The translations under genes and the position numbers were made by a program. The notes below the pieces were generated by a model. It saw nothing but the letters and a program-made list of their open reading frames with translations. It did not search any database and had not been told where the DNA came from. Positions 44,643-53,020 of a DNA stretch of 64,000 bases are shown piece after piece (the first letter of the stretch is position 1; each line of letters starts with the position of its first letter). The stretch is from JACQAP01 sp035275265 (GTDB lineage: Bacteria; Pseudomonadota; Gammaproteobacteria; Burkholderiales; JACQAP01): positions 1-64,000 of the forward strand of contig DATENC010000012.1 in assembly GCA_035275265.1 (NCBI GenBank), given 5' to 3'.

Positions 44643-45260
44643 TCATCGCTGGAAGTAAGCGTCCTTTCCCAGCAGCGCTTCGCGGAAGCGGTCCTTGAGA
44701 TGCGCCCCGTCGCGCGGCGGCAGCACCAGAGGAAGTTTGTCTGGCGCCACTTTGACCTGCGCCAGAAACGGACCCTCGGCGTCGTGGAGGTCCGCGCGCA
44801 GCTGGCTGACCTGTTCGATCGTAGTGACCCTCGTTGCCGAGACGAATTTGCAGGCTTTCGCCACCGCAGCGAAATCGACCCCAAATGCCGTGTGCGAAAC
44901 CTGCATGCCGGTTTCGCCATAGCGTTCGTTGTCCAGTACTACCACCGCAAGATTGCGTGGGCGCTGCACGCCGATGGTGGCGAGCGAGCCCATTCCCATC
45001 AACAATTCGCCGTCGCCGGTGAGCACCAGCACCCGGCGATCAGGCTGTGCCAGTGCCAGCCCGAGCCCTATTGCCGCGGCGCCGCCCATTCCGCCCCAAA
45101 GCGGAAAGTTGAGCGGATTGTCGCCGGCGTCAGTCGCATCCCAAGCCGGCGCGCCCAGTCCAGCGATCACCAGCAGCTCGCCGCGGCTGGCAAGAAGCAT
45201 CCTTACCACCTCGCGCCGGTCCAGCGCTTTCGATTTGCCCTTCACGGCCTTCGCCGCCAT
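44643..45260 (-). CDS. ThDP-dependent decarboxylase, PP-domain (beta) subunit
   Basis: A 205-residue protein from the ATG at 45260 with GAGGA upstream. It has the thiamine-diphosphate motif: GDGELLMGMG, and 25 residues later VVLDNERYG. It is only a pyrophosphate-binding domain. The missing pyrimidine-binding half is the gene just before it. This split arrangement resembles sulfopyruvate decarboxylase (ComDE) and phosphonopyruvate decarboxylase relatives. The natural 2-oxo acid is unknown. Confidence 0.85.
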   Translation of the reverse strand: MAAKAVKGKSKALDRREVVRMLLASRGELLVIAGLGAPAWDATDAGDNPLNFPLWGGMGGAAAIGLGLALAQPDRRVLVLTGDGELLMGMGSLATIGVQRPRNLAVVVLDNERYGETGMQVSHTAFGVDFAAVAKACKFVSATRVTTIEQVSQLRADLHDAEGPFLAQVKVAPDKLPLVLPPRDGAHLKDRFREALLGKDAYFQR

Positions 45261-45279
45261 GTTTGGTCCTCGCAAGTCT

Positions 45280-45795
45280 TCAGTTATCGAAGGTCTTGGC
45301 GCCGAGCAGGCGCTGACCTATCAGCAACGCGGCGGGGCGTAGCGTGTTGTAAGCGATGCGCAGCGCGCCCTCAGCCAGCGGCAGAATGTCCTCCTCCCGG
45401 TCGGCGCGGGTGACGAGCACGCCCATTTCCTCGAGCACGCTGTTTGCCGCTTGTCCCATCGGCACCTGCCACGGATTGAACTCAGCCCAGTCGCCGCGCA
45501 TGGTGACGATCATTGCCAGCGGCACCCGGCAGGCGGATAGCATCGACGCCATGTTGATGCAGTTGCCGACGCCGCTCGATTGCATCAGCAGCACACTCTT
45601 GTCGCCGCCGAGCCACGCGCCGACGGCGAGAGCAATGCCTTCTTCCTCGGTGGTGAGTCGTACGGCGTGCAGTTCGCGATCCGCTTCGCACAGTCCGATC
45701 AGCGCGGTGTGGCCCGCGTCCGGCACGAAACTCACCTGCCGTATGCCCTGTTGCCTGAACAGCCGATACACCCCCTGGCTCCAGTGCGGTTTCAT
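45280..45795 (-). CDS. ThDP-dependent decarboxylase, PYR-domain (alpha) subunit
   Basis: A 171-residue protein. The catalytic Glu that activates ThDP lies in RLTTEEEGIALAVG (about residue 51). The rest (SSGVGNCINMASML and on) follows the pyrimidine-binding domain of the pyruvate-decarboxylase family. It ends 19 nt before the beta subunit, so the two are co-translated and should form an alpha2beta2 enzyme. Homology is closest in layout to ComD. Confidence 0.85.
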   Translation of the reverse strand: MKPHWSQGVYRLFRQQGIRQVSFVPDAGHTALIGLCEADRELHAVRLTTEEEGIALAVGAWLGGDKSVLLMQSSGVGNCINMASMLSACRVPLAMIVTMRGDWAEFNPWQVPMGQAANSVLEEMGVLVTRADREEDILPLAEGALRIAYNTLRPAALLIGQRLLGAKTFDN

Positions 45796-45842
45796 TGTGG
45801 TCTGATTATTCGTTTGTATGGTCGCGCGCTGCTGTTGGTAAA

Positions 45843-45866
45843 GGCGGGCACCGCCCGGTGCCCGCC
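45843..45866 (-). terminator. Hairpin after the alpha/beta-hydrolase gene
   Basis: A perfect 11-bp stem (GGCGGGCACCG and complement) with a 2-nt apex, 27 nt past the stop of the minus-strand hydrolase. TTTACC follows on that strand. Confidence 0.65.
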
Positions 45867-45892
45867 CTGGTTTTCACTCTGCCGCGCGGCGC

Positions 45893-46879
45893 TTACTTCA
45901 TCAGATGTTGCTTGAACCAGTTCAGCGCCGGTGTCGAGGCACCCTGGAAGCCGCTTACATAGGCGTCGAAATGTCCGCCCGGAAGAATCACCAACTGTTT
46001 CGGGTCCCGGGCCCGGCCAAACGCCTCGATTGCGAGGTCGGTAGGCGTAAGCACGTCGTTCTCCGCGACGATCATCATGAACGGCGTTGGCGAGATTAGG
46101 TGAATATTGGCCGCCGGGTTGTATTCCAGCGCGAGCTCGAGTGAGCGCACGGTCTGGCGGTTCTCCCATTTCGCCGCACGCGTCTGGCCGGTCTTGATGA
46201 ACCAGTCGTACGAGTCCTGCGTCGGCAGCGCCGAGGGCTTCCCCTGTTCGGCGACCACCGGCAGGTAGTTGATCTTGCCGGTGGTGTATTCCTCCGCCCG
46301 GTCGGCAGCCAGCCATGCCTGCAGCCCTCCCCAGTTGTCCGCGCGCACCAGGCGGCGGAAGTTGTCCGTCGCATTGGCCAGCGGCACCTGTGCCACCGCG
46401 CACTTCACGCGGCGGTCGAATGCCGCGAGGTGCATCACATGTGCCCCGCTGTAGGACGAGCCCCAGATGCCGATGCGGCTCGCGTTTACCATCGGCTGCA
46501 GCGATGCCCAGGTGATCGCGTTCCTGTAGTCCTCGTGCTGCATGTGAGGATCGATGTGCGCGCGCGGTTCGCCTTCGCTGTCGCCGAAGTTGCGGTAGTC
46601 GAAGACCAGCACCACGAAGCCGCCGTTGGAAAACTTGGCGGCGAAATCGTCGAGGTACATTTCCTTTACCGCGCTCCAGCCGTGCGCCATAACGATGGTG
46701 GGGCGCTTTTCTCCCTGTTTCATTCCCTTGGGCACGTACAGCCAGCCGACGAGCTTCTTTCCCACGCTGGTGAATGTCACGTCCTGCCGGTCGAAATTAT
46801 CGGCCGCAACCGCTGCCTGCGCGAGCAGCAAGGCCGAAGCAAGGAAAAGCGGACAGAGCCATTGTTTCACTGAGTTCAT
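45893..46879 (-). CDS. Secreted alpha/beta hydrolase (dienelactone hydrolase/S15-like)
   Basis: A 328-residue protein with a signal peptide (LFLASALLLAQAAVA). The oxyanion region reads MAHGWSAVKE, the nucleophile elbow GIWGSSYSGAH, the acid Asp lies in VAENDVLTP and the His in LPGGHFDAY. The cap and length match dienelactone hydrolase-like or Xaa-Pro peptidase-like periplasmic hydrolases. The substrate is unknown. Neighbours on the same strand are the exported class II aldolase upstream and the ThDP enzyme downstream. Confidence 0.85.
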   Translation of the reverse strand: MNSVKQWLCPLFLASALLLAQAAVAADNFDRQDVTFTSVGKKLVGWLYVPKGMKQGEKRPTIVMAHGWSAVKEMYLDDFAAKFSNGGFVVLVFDYRNFGDSEGEPRAHIDPHMQHEDYRNAITWASLQPMVNASRIGIWGSSYSGAHVMHLAAFDRRVKCAVAQVPLANATDNFRRLVRADNWGGLQAWLAADRAEEYTTGKINYLPVVAEQGKPSALPTQDSYDWFIKTGQTRAAKWENRQTVRSLELALEYNPAANIHLISPTPFMMIVAENDVLTPTDLAIEAFGRARDPKQLVILPGGHFDAYVSGFQGASTPALNWFKQHLMK

Positions 46880-47014
46880 TTTTTTCCTCCCGTTGGGTTG
46901 GAATATGCCACGCGGCTTTAACGGTATAGCCGGCGAATGTCGAGGTCAACGACGGGCCGTACCGCACTGCAACGCACTTTTTTACAAGTGCGTCAGCAGA
47001 ACGCATGCTGCAGC

Positions 47015-47818
47015 CTATTTTCCGTTCACCTTTTGTTTCCAGAGGTCCCAGGCGCGTTCGTAGCCTCCGAATTCTTCGGTCCTCGCGGCTTCTCCGGCAT
47101 CGAGATAGATAATGTCGCCCCCGAGCGCCACGGCCTGCGCCTGCAGTTTGGCATTCATCATCAAGTAGTAACTGCGCCCCACCACTTGCGGGAGCGAATC
47201 GCCGACCACGACCGCACCGTGACCGCGCATTAGTGCGGCGGGTTTATCGCCCAGCGTACGTGCAAGTGCGGCACCGAGTGCCGGTGTCTTCACCAGCATG
47301 TCGGTGTCGCCGAAAACTTTGCGGATGTCGAATATGGGCACGCCACGCCCGACAAAACCCGCCATGTGATAGATCGGCCGGAGCTCAATGTTGCTCGCTC
47401 CGAAGGGAATGACCGCGGCGGCGTGGTTGTGCACCACGGCTTTGACTTCGGGCCGCGCCTTGTAGATTTCCCCGTGAATGAAACGCTCGAGGTACATCTT
47501 CGCGTCGCCTCCATTCACCGGCTCGCTGTCGAGATCGAGTTCCAGGACATCGTTCGCGGTGACCGACTCCGGCGCGATGGAACGGGCAATGAGGTAGCGG
47601 TTGTGATCCTTGTCGTGCCGCACGCTGACGTGGCCGTATCCGTCTACGATCTCTAGCGCGGCGAGGATGCGGTTTGCGGCTACCAGATCCTCGACCAATG
47701 CGGAACCGGCCGTCAGCGGTCCCGGCCATGTCTTCCGAGCCAAGCCTGACAGCATGCCGGCAAGAAGTACGCTACCGCCAAGTACGAAGTCGCGCCGCGC
47801 AAGCACTATCGGTTTCAT
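47015..47818 (-). CDS. Class II aldolase/adducin-family protein with Tat-like signal
   Basis: A 267-residue protein. The N-terminus (MKPIVLARRDFVLGGSVLLA) has a twin-arginine motif and a hydrophobic stretch, unlike the usual cytoplasmic members. The fold motifs are kept: GHVSVRHDKD, the zinc ligands in AVVHNHAAAV and the later His in RGHGAVVVGD. Export as a folded, metal-loaded protein would explain the Tat signal. Its reaction is unknown. It lies upstream of the secreted hydrolase on the same strand, and the two may act on one substrate in the periplasm. Confidence 0.8.
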   Translation of the reverse strand: MKPIVLARRDFVLGGSVLLAGMLSGLARKTWPGPLTAGSALVEDLVAANRILAALEIVDGYGHVSVRHDKDHNRYLIARSIAPESVTANDVLELDLDSEPVNGGDAKMYLERFIHGEIYKARPEVKAVVHNHAAAVIPFGASNIELRPIYHMAGFVGRGVPIFDIRKVFGDTDMLVKTPALGAALARTLGDKPAALMRGHGAVVVGDSLPQVVGRSYYLMMNAKLQAQAVALGGDIIYLDAGEAARTEEFGGYERAWDLWKQKVNGK

Positions 47819-47894
47819 GATGTCTCCTTGTCAGCGAGCATGATCGCAATTCCGCGAGCGGCGACTGGCAAACCGGAGTCCGCTCGTCTCAGCC

Positions 47895-48308
47895 TTACCA
47901 GTACCTTCGCATTTCCAGGTAGGTGAAAGACGCCGACCAGCTGACCATCAACAACCCGATTAGCGATTCGATACCGCAGACGAGGCGCAATTGCCCGGTC
48001 GGGTAGATGTCACCGAATCCCAAGGTCGTGTATGTTTCGCTGGAAAAGTAAAGAAAGTTCACCAGCGTATCCTGGAAGGCTCCCCCGAATCCGCCAAGCC
48101 CGAACTTGTCTCGCAGCAGGTAATAGGCGAGGGCGAACGCCCCGATCTGCAGAACATGGCTCGCCAGTGCTCCAACCAGCGCGGCGAGCACCTTGGCCCG
48201 CATCGAAATAATGGTGGCGCAGGCCAATCGGTCGTTTAAAAGCCGCAGAGTTTCATAATGCAACAGGACGCAGGCGGCGGTTAGGGCGAGGAGGAACAAG
48301 GCGAACAT
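47895..48308 (-). CDS. Two-transmembrane potassium channel (ion channel family)
   Basis: A 137-residue protein with an N-terminal helix (1-17), a second helix (about 40-65), a pore loop with the filter TTLGFGDI, and a final helix (ESLIGLLMVSWSASFTYLE). The filter is the TxGFGD variant seen in bacterial Ion_trans_2 channels. It has no RCK or cNMP domain, so it is probably a simple leak channel. It is 77 nt before the class II aldolase (minus strand). Confidence 0.85.
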   Translation of the reverse strand: MFALFLLALTAACVLLHYETLRLLNDRLACATIISMRAKVLAALVGALASHVLQIGAFALAYYLLRDKFGLGGFGGAFQDTLVNFLYFSSETYTTLGFGDIYPTGQLRLVCGIESLIGLLMVSWSASFTYLEMRRYW

Positions 48309-48440
48309 GGTGAAGGCGGCTGGCTGTACTCAAGAATCAAAAGAACGTCCGGGATTGGCGCGAAAGCCAGCTCGATAACGCGGCACAGTCAAGTCGGTGG
48401 ACAGCATCAACCGAATCGATTGCCGTTTGCCGGCCTTCAC

Positions 48441-49739
48441 TCAGTCCTGTCTGGCTTTCCCGAGTGTTGTCCTGGTCGCGAAATAGGTGATCACTGCCGA
48501 TGAGAACGCACACGCTGCAAGGAAGTACAACCCCATCTCGAAACTCTTCGTGCTTTCCTTGATCCAGCCGACGATAAAGGGCCCGACGTAACCACCGAGG
48601 TTGCCTATGGAATTAATCAGCGCAATGCCGGCGGCGGCGGCGGCTCCGGTAAGGAACATCGAGGGCATCGGCCAGAAGGATGGCCGCGACCCATAGATCC
48701 CGATGGTGGCAACAGACATGGCAACCAGAGCCCAGTAGGAACCGGTGAACCAGCCTACGCCAGCGAGTCCTACGGCCGCGGCAGTGGATGCGACAATGAG
48801 GTGCCACCGCCGTTCGTTGCGGCGATCCGAAGAATGGCCCCAGAGCACGAGGCCAATTACTCCGATCACATACGGGATCGCAGTCAACAGCCCCGTCACG
48901 AAGTTCGAATGCCCGAACCCCTTGACGATCTGCGGCAGGAAAAAGGCGATGCCGTAGCTGGCGATGACGCTGGTGAAATAGATCATCGACAGAATCAGTA
49001 CCCGCTTGTCGGTGAGCGCGCGCAGGAGTGTCAAGCGACCGGTGCTTTCGACCCGGCTCCGTTCGGCCTGCAACTCGGTTTCGAGCCACTCGCGCTGGTC
49101 GGCGCTGAGCCATGTTGCAATGGCCGGCCGGTCCGTGAGAAGTTTCAGCACAACGAAGGCGAGCAGCACCGCGGGAATGGCTTCGAGAATGAAAACCCAC
49201 TGCCAGCCGTGCAGGCCCCAGATCCCATCCATCTCCAGAATCGCGCCCGAAATAACCGATGCAGCGGCATTGGCGACCGGGACCGCAATGAACAATGTCG
49301 AGATCACGCGGGCACGATATTTGGCGGGATACCAGGTGCTGAGATAGAAAATGATGCCGGGGAAGAATCCCGCCTCGGCCACGCCGAGCAGAAAGCGAAG
49401 CGTGAGGAAACTGATCGGTCCGGTGGTAGCCGCCATCAACCCGGAAATGATGCCCCACGTGATCATGATCCGGGCGATCCAGCGGCGCGCGCCGACTCGC
49501 TCCAGGACCATGTTGCTCGGCACTTCAAACAGCGCATAGCCGATGAAGAAGATCCCGGCACCCCAACCGTACATGTAGGAACTGATCCCCAGGTCCTTGT
49601 TCATAGTCAATGCAGCAAAGGCGACGTTGGTGCGGTCGATGTACGCGACCAGATAGCTCACCACGATCAGGGGGAGCAACCGCCACGAAACCTTCAAGAT
49701 CGTGTTGCGCTGGAATTCGGGCGTGAATTTCGGATCCAT
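48441..49739 (-). CDS. MFS transporter, anion:cation symporter (phthalate permease-like) family
   Basis: A 432-residue protein from the ATG at 49739, the usual start for the family (TPEFQRNTILKVSWRLLPLI). About 12 membrane helices. The family marks YIDRTNVAFAA and GVAEAGFFPGIIFYLSTWYP are present. ACS-family members import organic acids such as phthalate, hexuronate or tartrate. The substrate here may be a compound degraded by the neighbouring enzymes, such as the enolase-superfamily enzyme at 51594. Confidence 0.88.
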   Translation of the reverse strand: MDPKFTPEFQRNTILKVSWRLLPLIVVSYLVAYIDRTNVAFAALTMNKDLGISSYMYGWGAGIFFIGYALFEVPSNMVLERVGARRWIARIMITWGIISGLMAATTGPISFLTLRFLLGVAEAGFFPGIIFYLSTWYPAKYRARVISTLFIAVPVANAAASVISGAILEMDGIWGLHGWQWVFILEAIPAVLLAFVVLKLLTDRPAIATWLSADQREWLETELQAERSRVESTGRLTLLRALTDKRVLILSMIYFTSVIASYGIAFFLPQIVKGFGHSNFVTGLLTAIPYVIGVIGLVLWGHSSDRRNERRWHLIVASTAAAVGLAGVGWFTGSYWALVAMSVATIGIYGSRPSFWPMPSMFLTGAAAAAGIALINSIGNLGGYVGPFIVGWIKESTKSFEMGLYFLAACAFSSAVITYFATRTTLGKARQD

Positions 49740-50081
49740 TGCGTTGGCCTCGATGTTCGAGTTCTTGTTGCGGCGCATCGCGCCGGTGCCGATCGTTTGT
49801 GTGCCGCGCAACCGCTGCCGGCGCGGAGACTGACCTGTGGTACGCGGCCCGAACCCGGCGCGCAACAGATCAAGCGGATATTACCGGATCATCGCAGCGG
49901 CACGGGTACCAAATGCGATCATCACGGCGCATCGCATTTTCGGATCAGAAACGGCTGGTGACTTCAAAACGCATCCATACATCGAGGTGAGGACTTGCAA
50001 TACCCGGCGGACTACCCCATTTCTGAACCAGCACCCTTGCGGATTTGATTGACGTTCGAACGCTTCAAAAAAACGGCCACC
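49740..50081. other. Divergent intergenic region, no gene seen
   Basis: 342 nt between the MFS gene start and the metallophosphoesterase start. Short ORFs here are shadows of the MFS coding strand or lack ribosome sites. No hairpin of note. Confidence 0.4.
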
Positions 50082-51218
50082 ATGCTGCGACTCTTTGTTC
50101 TCGTGCTGTTGATCCATCTGTACATGGGATGGCGGCTGATTCCCGACATGCCGTTCGGACTGTGGGGCGTCGTAGCGATGGTCCTGTTGCTGGTCCTCTC
50201 ACTGTCGGTCCTGCCATTTGCCGAGTACGCGCGGCGGAACAAGCAGAATCCCTGTGCCGATCATCTGGCTGGAGCGGGTTTCCTGATGATGGGATTCTTC
50301 TCCTCGCTGCTGGTGCTGACGCTGTTGCGCGAAGTGGTTCTGCTTGCCGGTTTGGCGGTCAACGGACTGTTGCTCGACGGGGCTACCTCGCAGCAACTAC
50401 GCTCCTGGACCGCGGCCGCGGTTCCGGCTGTCGCGGTGCTGATTACGTTTGCGGGATTCCTCAATGCGCGCCGCCGTGCCGCGATCAGGACAGTCGAAAT
50501 CCCTATTGTCGGTTTACCGGAGGCATTGCGGGGGTTCAGCATCGTCCAGATCACCGACATCCACGTCGGCGCCACGATCAAGAATGGCTACGTCAGCAAG
50601 ATCGTGGATGCGGTAAACGAACTGGGGGCGGACATCATTGCGGTGACGGGTGACCTGGTCGACGGAAGCGTCGGCCGCCTTGCTCGCCATACCGAGCCCC
50701 TCGGACGGCTTACGTCGCGTTATGGGACCTTCTTCGTCACAGGAAATCATGAGTACTACTCCGGTGCCCACGCCTGGATTGTTGAAATGCGCCGCCTCGG
50801 CCTGTCGGTGCTTTTGAATGAGCATGTCGTGCTCAAGCACCTCGGCGAGTCAGTCGTAGTGGCCGGGGTCACCGATTTGAGCGCGCATCATTTCGATCCT
50901 GCACATCGTAGCAATCCCGCTTCGGCCTTGGCTGGGGCGCCCGAAGAGGCTGCCGTCAAGGTCTTGCTCGCTCATCAGCCGCGATCTGCCTTCGGCGCGG
51001 CGAAGGCCGGTTTCCACCTGCAGTTGTCAGGTCATACGCACGGTGGCCAGTTCTTTCCGTGGAATCTTGTCGTGAAGCTGCTCGAACCGTTTAGCGCAGG
51101 GTTGCACCGTCTTGACGATCTCTGGCTCTACGTGAGTCGTGGGACCGGCTATTGGGGCCCGCCCCAGCGCTTTGGTGCGCCCTCCGAAATTACTCACCTC
51201 AAGCTGGTGCCGGCTTGA
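50082..51218 (+). CDS. Membrane metallophosphoesterase
   Basis: A 378-residue protein from the ATG at 50082 (a TTG at 50049 is possible). Four membrane helices in the first 130 residues precede a calcineurin-like domain. Its metal motifs are complete: TDIHVG, GDLVDG, GNHEYYSG and GHTHGGQ. It resembles YaeI/UDP-diacylglucosamine-hydrolase-like phosphodiesterases that act on membrane lipids. A nearby domain of this kind could also be a general phosphoesterase. It converges with the DUF1330 gene. Confidence 0.85.
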   Translation: MLRLFVLVLLIHLYMGWRLIPDMPFGLWGVVAMVLLLVLSLSVLPFAEYARRNKQNPCADHLAGAGFLMMGFFSSLLVLTLLREVVLLAGLAVNGLLLDGATSQQLRSWTAAAVPAVAVLITFAGFLNARRRAAIRTVEIPIVGLPEALRGFSIVQITDIHVGATIKNGYVSKIVDAVNELGADIIAVTGDLVDGSVGRLARHTEPLGRLTSRYGTFFVTGNHEYYSGAHAWIVEMRRLGLSVLLNEHVVLKHLGESVVVAGVTDLSAHHFDPAHRSNPASALAGAPEEAAVKVLLAHQPRSAFGAAKAGFHLQLSGHTHGGQFFPWNLVVKLLEPFSAGLHRLDDLWLYVSRGTGYWGPPQRFGAPSEITHLKLVPA

Positions 51219-51249
51219 AATCGCAACCATCGCTACCAGTAACTTGCCA

Positions 51250-51555
51250 CTAGCCCGGCTGAGCCCCGTCGTAACCTTCGATGATGATCATGTCGGCGAC
51301 TGAGGCGTTGACCCGCCGTTTCATCGCTTCTGCGTATTCCGTCGAGTTGTAGCAAGCCAGCGCCGTTGCGTAGTCTTTGAATTCGATCACCACGTTGCGC
51401 GCCCGCGTCTTTCCCTCCTTGCATTCGAACTGGCCGCCGCGCACCAGGAAGCGCGCGCCATACTTGGCGAAGGCTTTCCCGTTTGCGGCCACATAGCCTT
51501 TGTAACCCTCAGGATCAGTTACGTCGACATGCGCAATCCAATACCCCTTCGCCAT
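51250..51555 (-). CDS. DUF1330-family protein
   Basis: A 101-residue dimeric alpha/beta-barrel type protein. It starts AKGYWIAHVDVTDPEGYKGY and has RFLVRGG and IEFKDYATALACYNSTEYAEA, all hallmarks of DUF1330. The function is unknown. It sits 38 nt downstream of the enolase-superfamily gene on the same strand and is likely co-transcribed. Confidence 0.85.
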   Translation of the reverse strand: MAKGYWIAHVDVTDPEGYKGYVAANGKAFAKYGARFLVRGGQFECKEGKTRARNVVIEFKDYATALACYNSTEYAEAMKRRVNASVADMIIIEGYDGAQPG

Positions 51556-51593
51556 CTTCTGTTCCCCCGATAAATGCGATGTCAGAAACGGGC

Positions 51594-52802
51594 CTATTTG
51601 TTGCGGCCGTAGTTTAACAATCCCTGCGGCCCCGTCGGCGGGTGCGCCCGGATTGCTTCTTCCTTGGGTTCAATCCCCCAGCCCGGTCGGTTCGGCATGA
51701 TGAGATGCCCGTCGACGAACTCCGGCACATGGTTGAACAGCTCGTCGTCCCAGGCGATGCGGTCGATGTCGGTCTCCATGATGCGCAGGTTCGGCACCGC
51801 CGCCGCAAAATGCGCGTTCATCATGGTGCAAAGATGTCCGTAGAAGTTGTGCGGGGCGATATTTACCTCGTGCGCTTCTGCGGCTGCCGCGATTTTCATG
51901 GACTGCCACACCCCGTTCCACGGCGTGTCCACGATTGCGACGTCAATGGCCTGCTCGCGAAAGTAGGGCATGAACTCGCGCAGACCCAGCAGCGTCTCAC
52001 ACGAACTGATCGGATGCGGGCTGTGCCGGCGGATGTAACCGAGGGCTTCGGGCACGAAGCTGTCGATCTCGACCCAGAAGATGTCCAGGTGGGCGATGGC
52101 GCGCAGGATCTCGAGATAGCCCTCGGTCTTGGCGTTGAAGTTGAGATCGAGCAGGATATCGACATTGGGGCCAGCGCCGTCGCGCAGCGCTTCCAGGTGC
52201 ATGACCAGGTTGCGCAACACGTCGCGATCCACATTGAGGCCGGGTTCGAACGGCACGCCGAAACCCGGCCGCCATCCCCGTGCGTTCTTTCCGTTCTGGT
52301 CGTACGTGAAGATGTTGGTCTTCAGCGCGGCAAAGCCTTTCTCGCGTACTTCGCGTCCAATCGCCTTTACGCCGTCGAGGTCGGTGATTGCCGGTTTATA
52401 GTGGGTCGGGTGATTGATGCGCCACGTCGCACAGTGTGACCAGTACACGCGGATGCGGTCGCGGATCTTGCCGCCGAGTAGTTCGTAAACCGGCACGTCG
52501 AGTCCCTTCGCCTTGGCATCTAGCAGCGCGTTTTCTATTGCACCCATGGCAAGTGCCACGATGCCGCCGGATGCGGGGCGAGTGGAGCTATGGAGTTCGG
52601 CGTAGATGCGTTCGTGCGCACCGACTTCCTGGCCGATGACACGGGCGGACAACCGCTCGATGACGGTGCCCACGCCCGGCGCCCCGAATCCTTCGTCGAA
52701 CTCGCTCCAGCCCGTGATGCCGGTGTCCGTAGTCAGTTTGACGAAATGGTAATTGCGCCAGCCTGCGTCGCAGGACAGCGTTTCGATTCGCTCGACCTTC
52801 AT
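51594..52802 (-). CDS. Mandelate racemase/muconate lactonising-family enzyme (enolase superfamily)
   Basis: A 402-residue protein with the N-terminal capping domain and a beta-barrel. Metal ligands are seen in order: Asp in LLDLNFN, Glu in WVEIDSF and Glu in SSCETLLG. A possible base/acid dyad is Asp in IVDTPWNG and His in APHNFYG. The Lys of LKTNIF stands where many members have KxK, with Asn instead of the second Lys. It probably dehydrates or epimerises a sugar acid. The MFS transporters at 48441 and 53021 may import the substrate. Confidence 0.85.
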   Translation of the reverse strand: MKVERIETLSCDAGWRNYHFVKLTTDTGITGWSEFDEGFGAPGVGTVIERLSARVIGQEVGAHERIYAELHSSTRPASGGIVALAMGAIENALLDAKAKGLDVPVYELLGGKIRDRIRVYWSHCATWRINHPTHYKPAITDLDGVKAIGREVREKGFAALKTNIFTYDQNGKNARGWRPGFGVPFEPGLNVDRDVLRNLVMHLEALRDGAGPNVDILLDLNFNAKTEGYLEILRAIAHLDIFWVEIDSFVPEALGYIRRHSPHPISSCETLLGLREFMPYFREQAIDVAIVDTPWNGVWQSMKIAAAAEAHEVNIAPHNFYGHLCTMMNAHFAAAVPNLRIMETDIDRIAWDDELFNHVPEFVDGHLIMPNRPGWGIEPKEEAIRAHPPTGPQGLLNYGRNK

Positions 52803-53020
52803 TGACTCCCCCTGTACGGCGCGTCGTCACGCTCTCGGTGCGGTTGCTTGCGAGCCATAACCGTCAGATGGGATGCTTGCAGGGCCTCAAGTCGATTGCC
52901 TGGGTCCGTGCTGTCCTTGTCCGGCGGTGAATTTGCCAGTATGCCTCGGCTATGAGTTCGATGCCGAGCTGCCGTCCTCGTCGCCTTGGCTTCGGCGACG
53001 AGCTCCTCGCATGCGCGATG
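52803..53020. other. Intergenic region, no gene seen
   Basis: 218 nt between the enolase-superfamily start and the MFS stop (both minus strand). It should hold the promoter for the 52802 operon. Confidence 0.35.
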
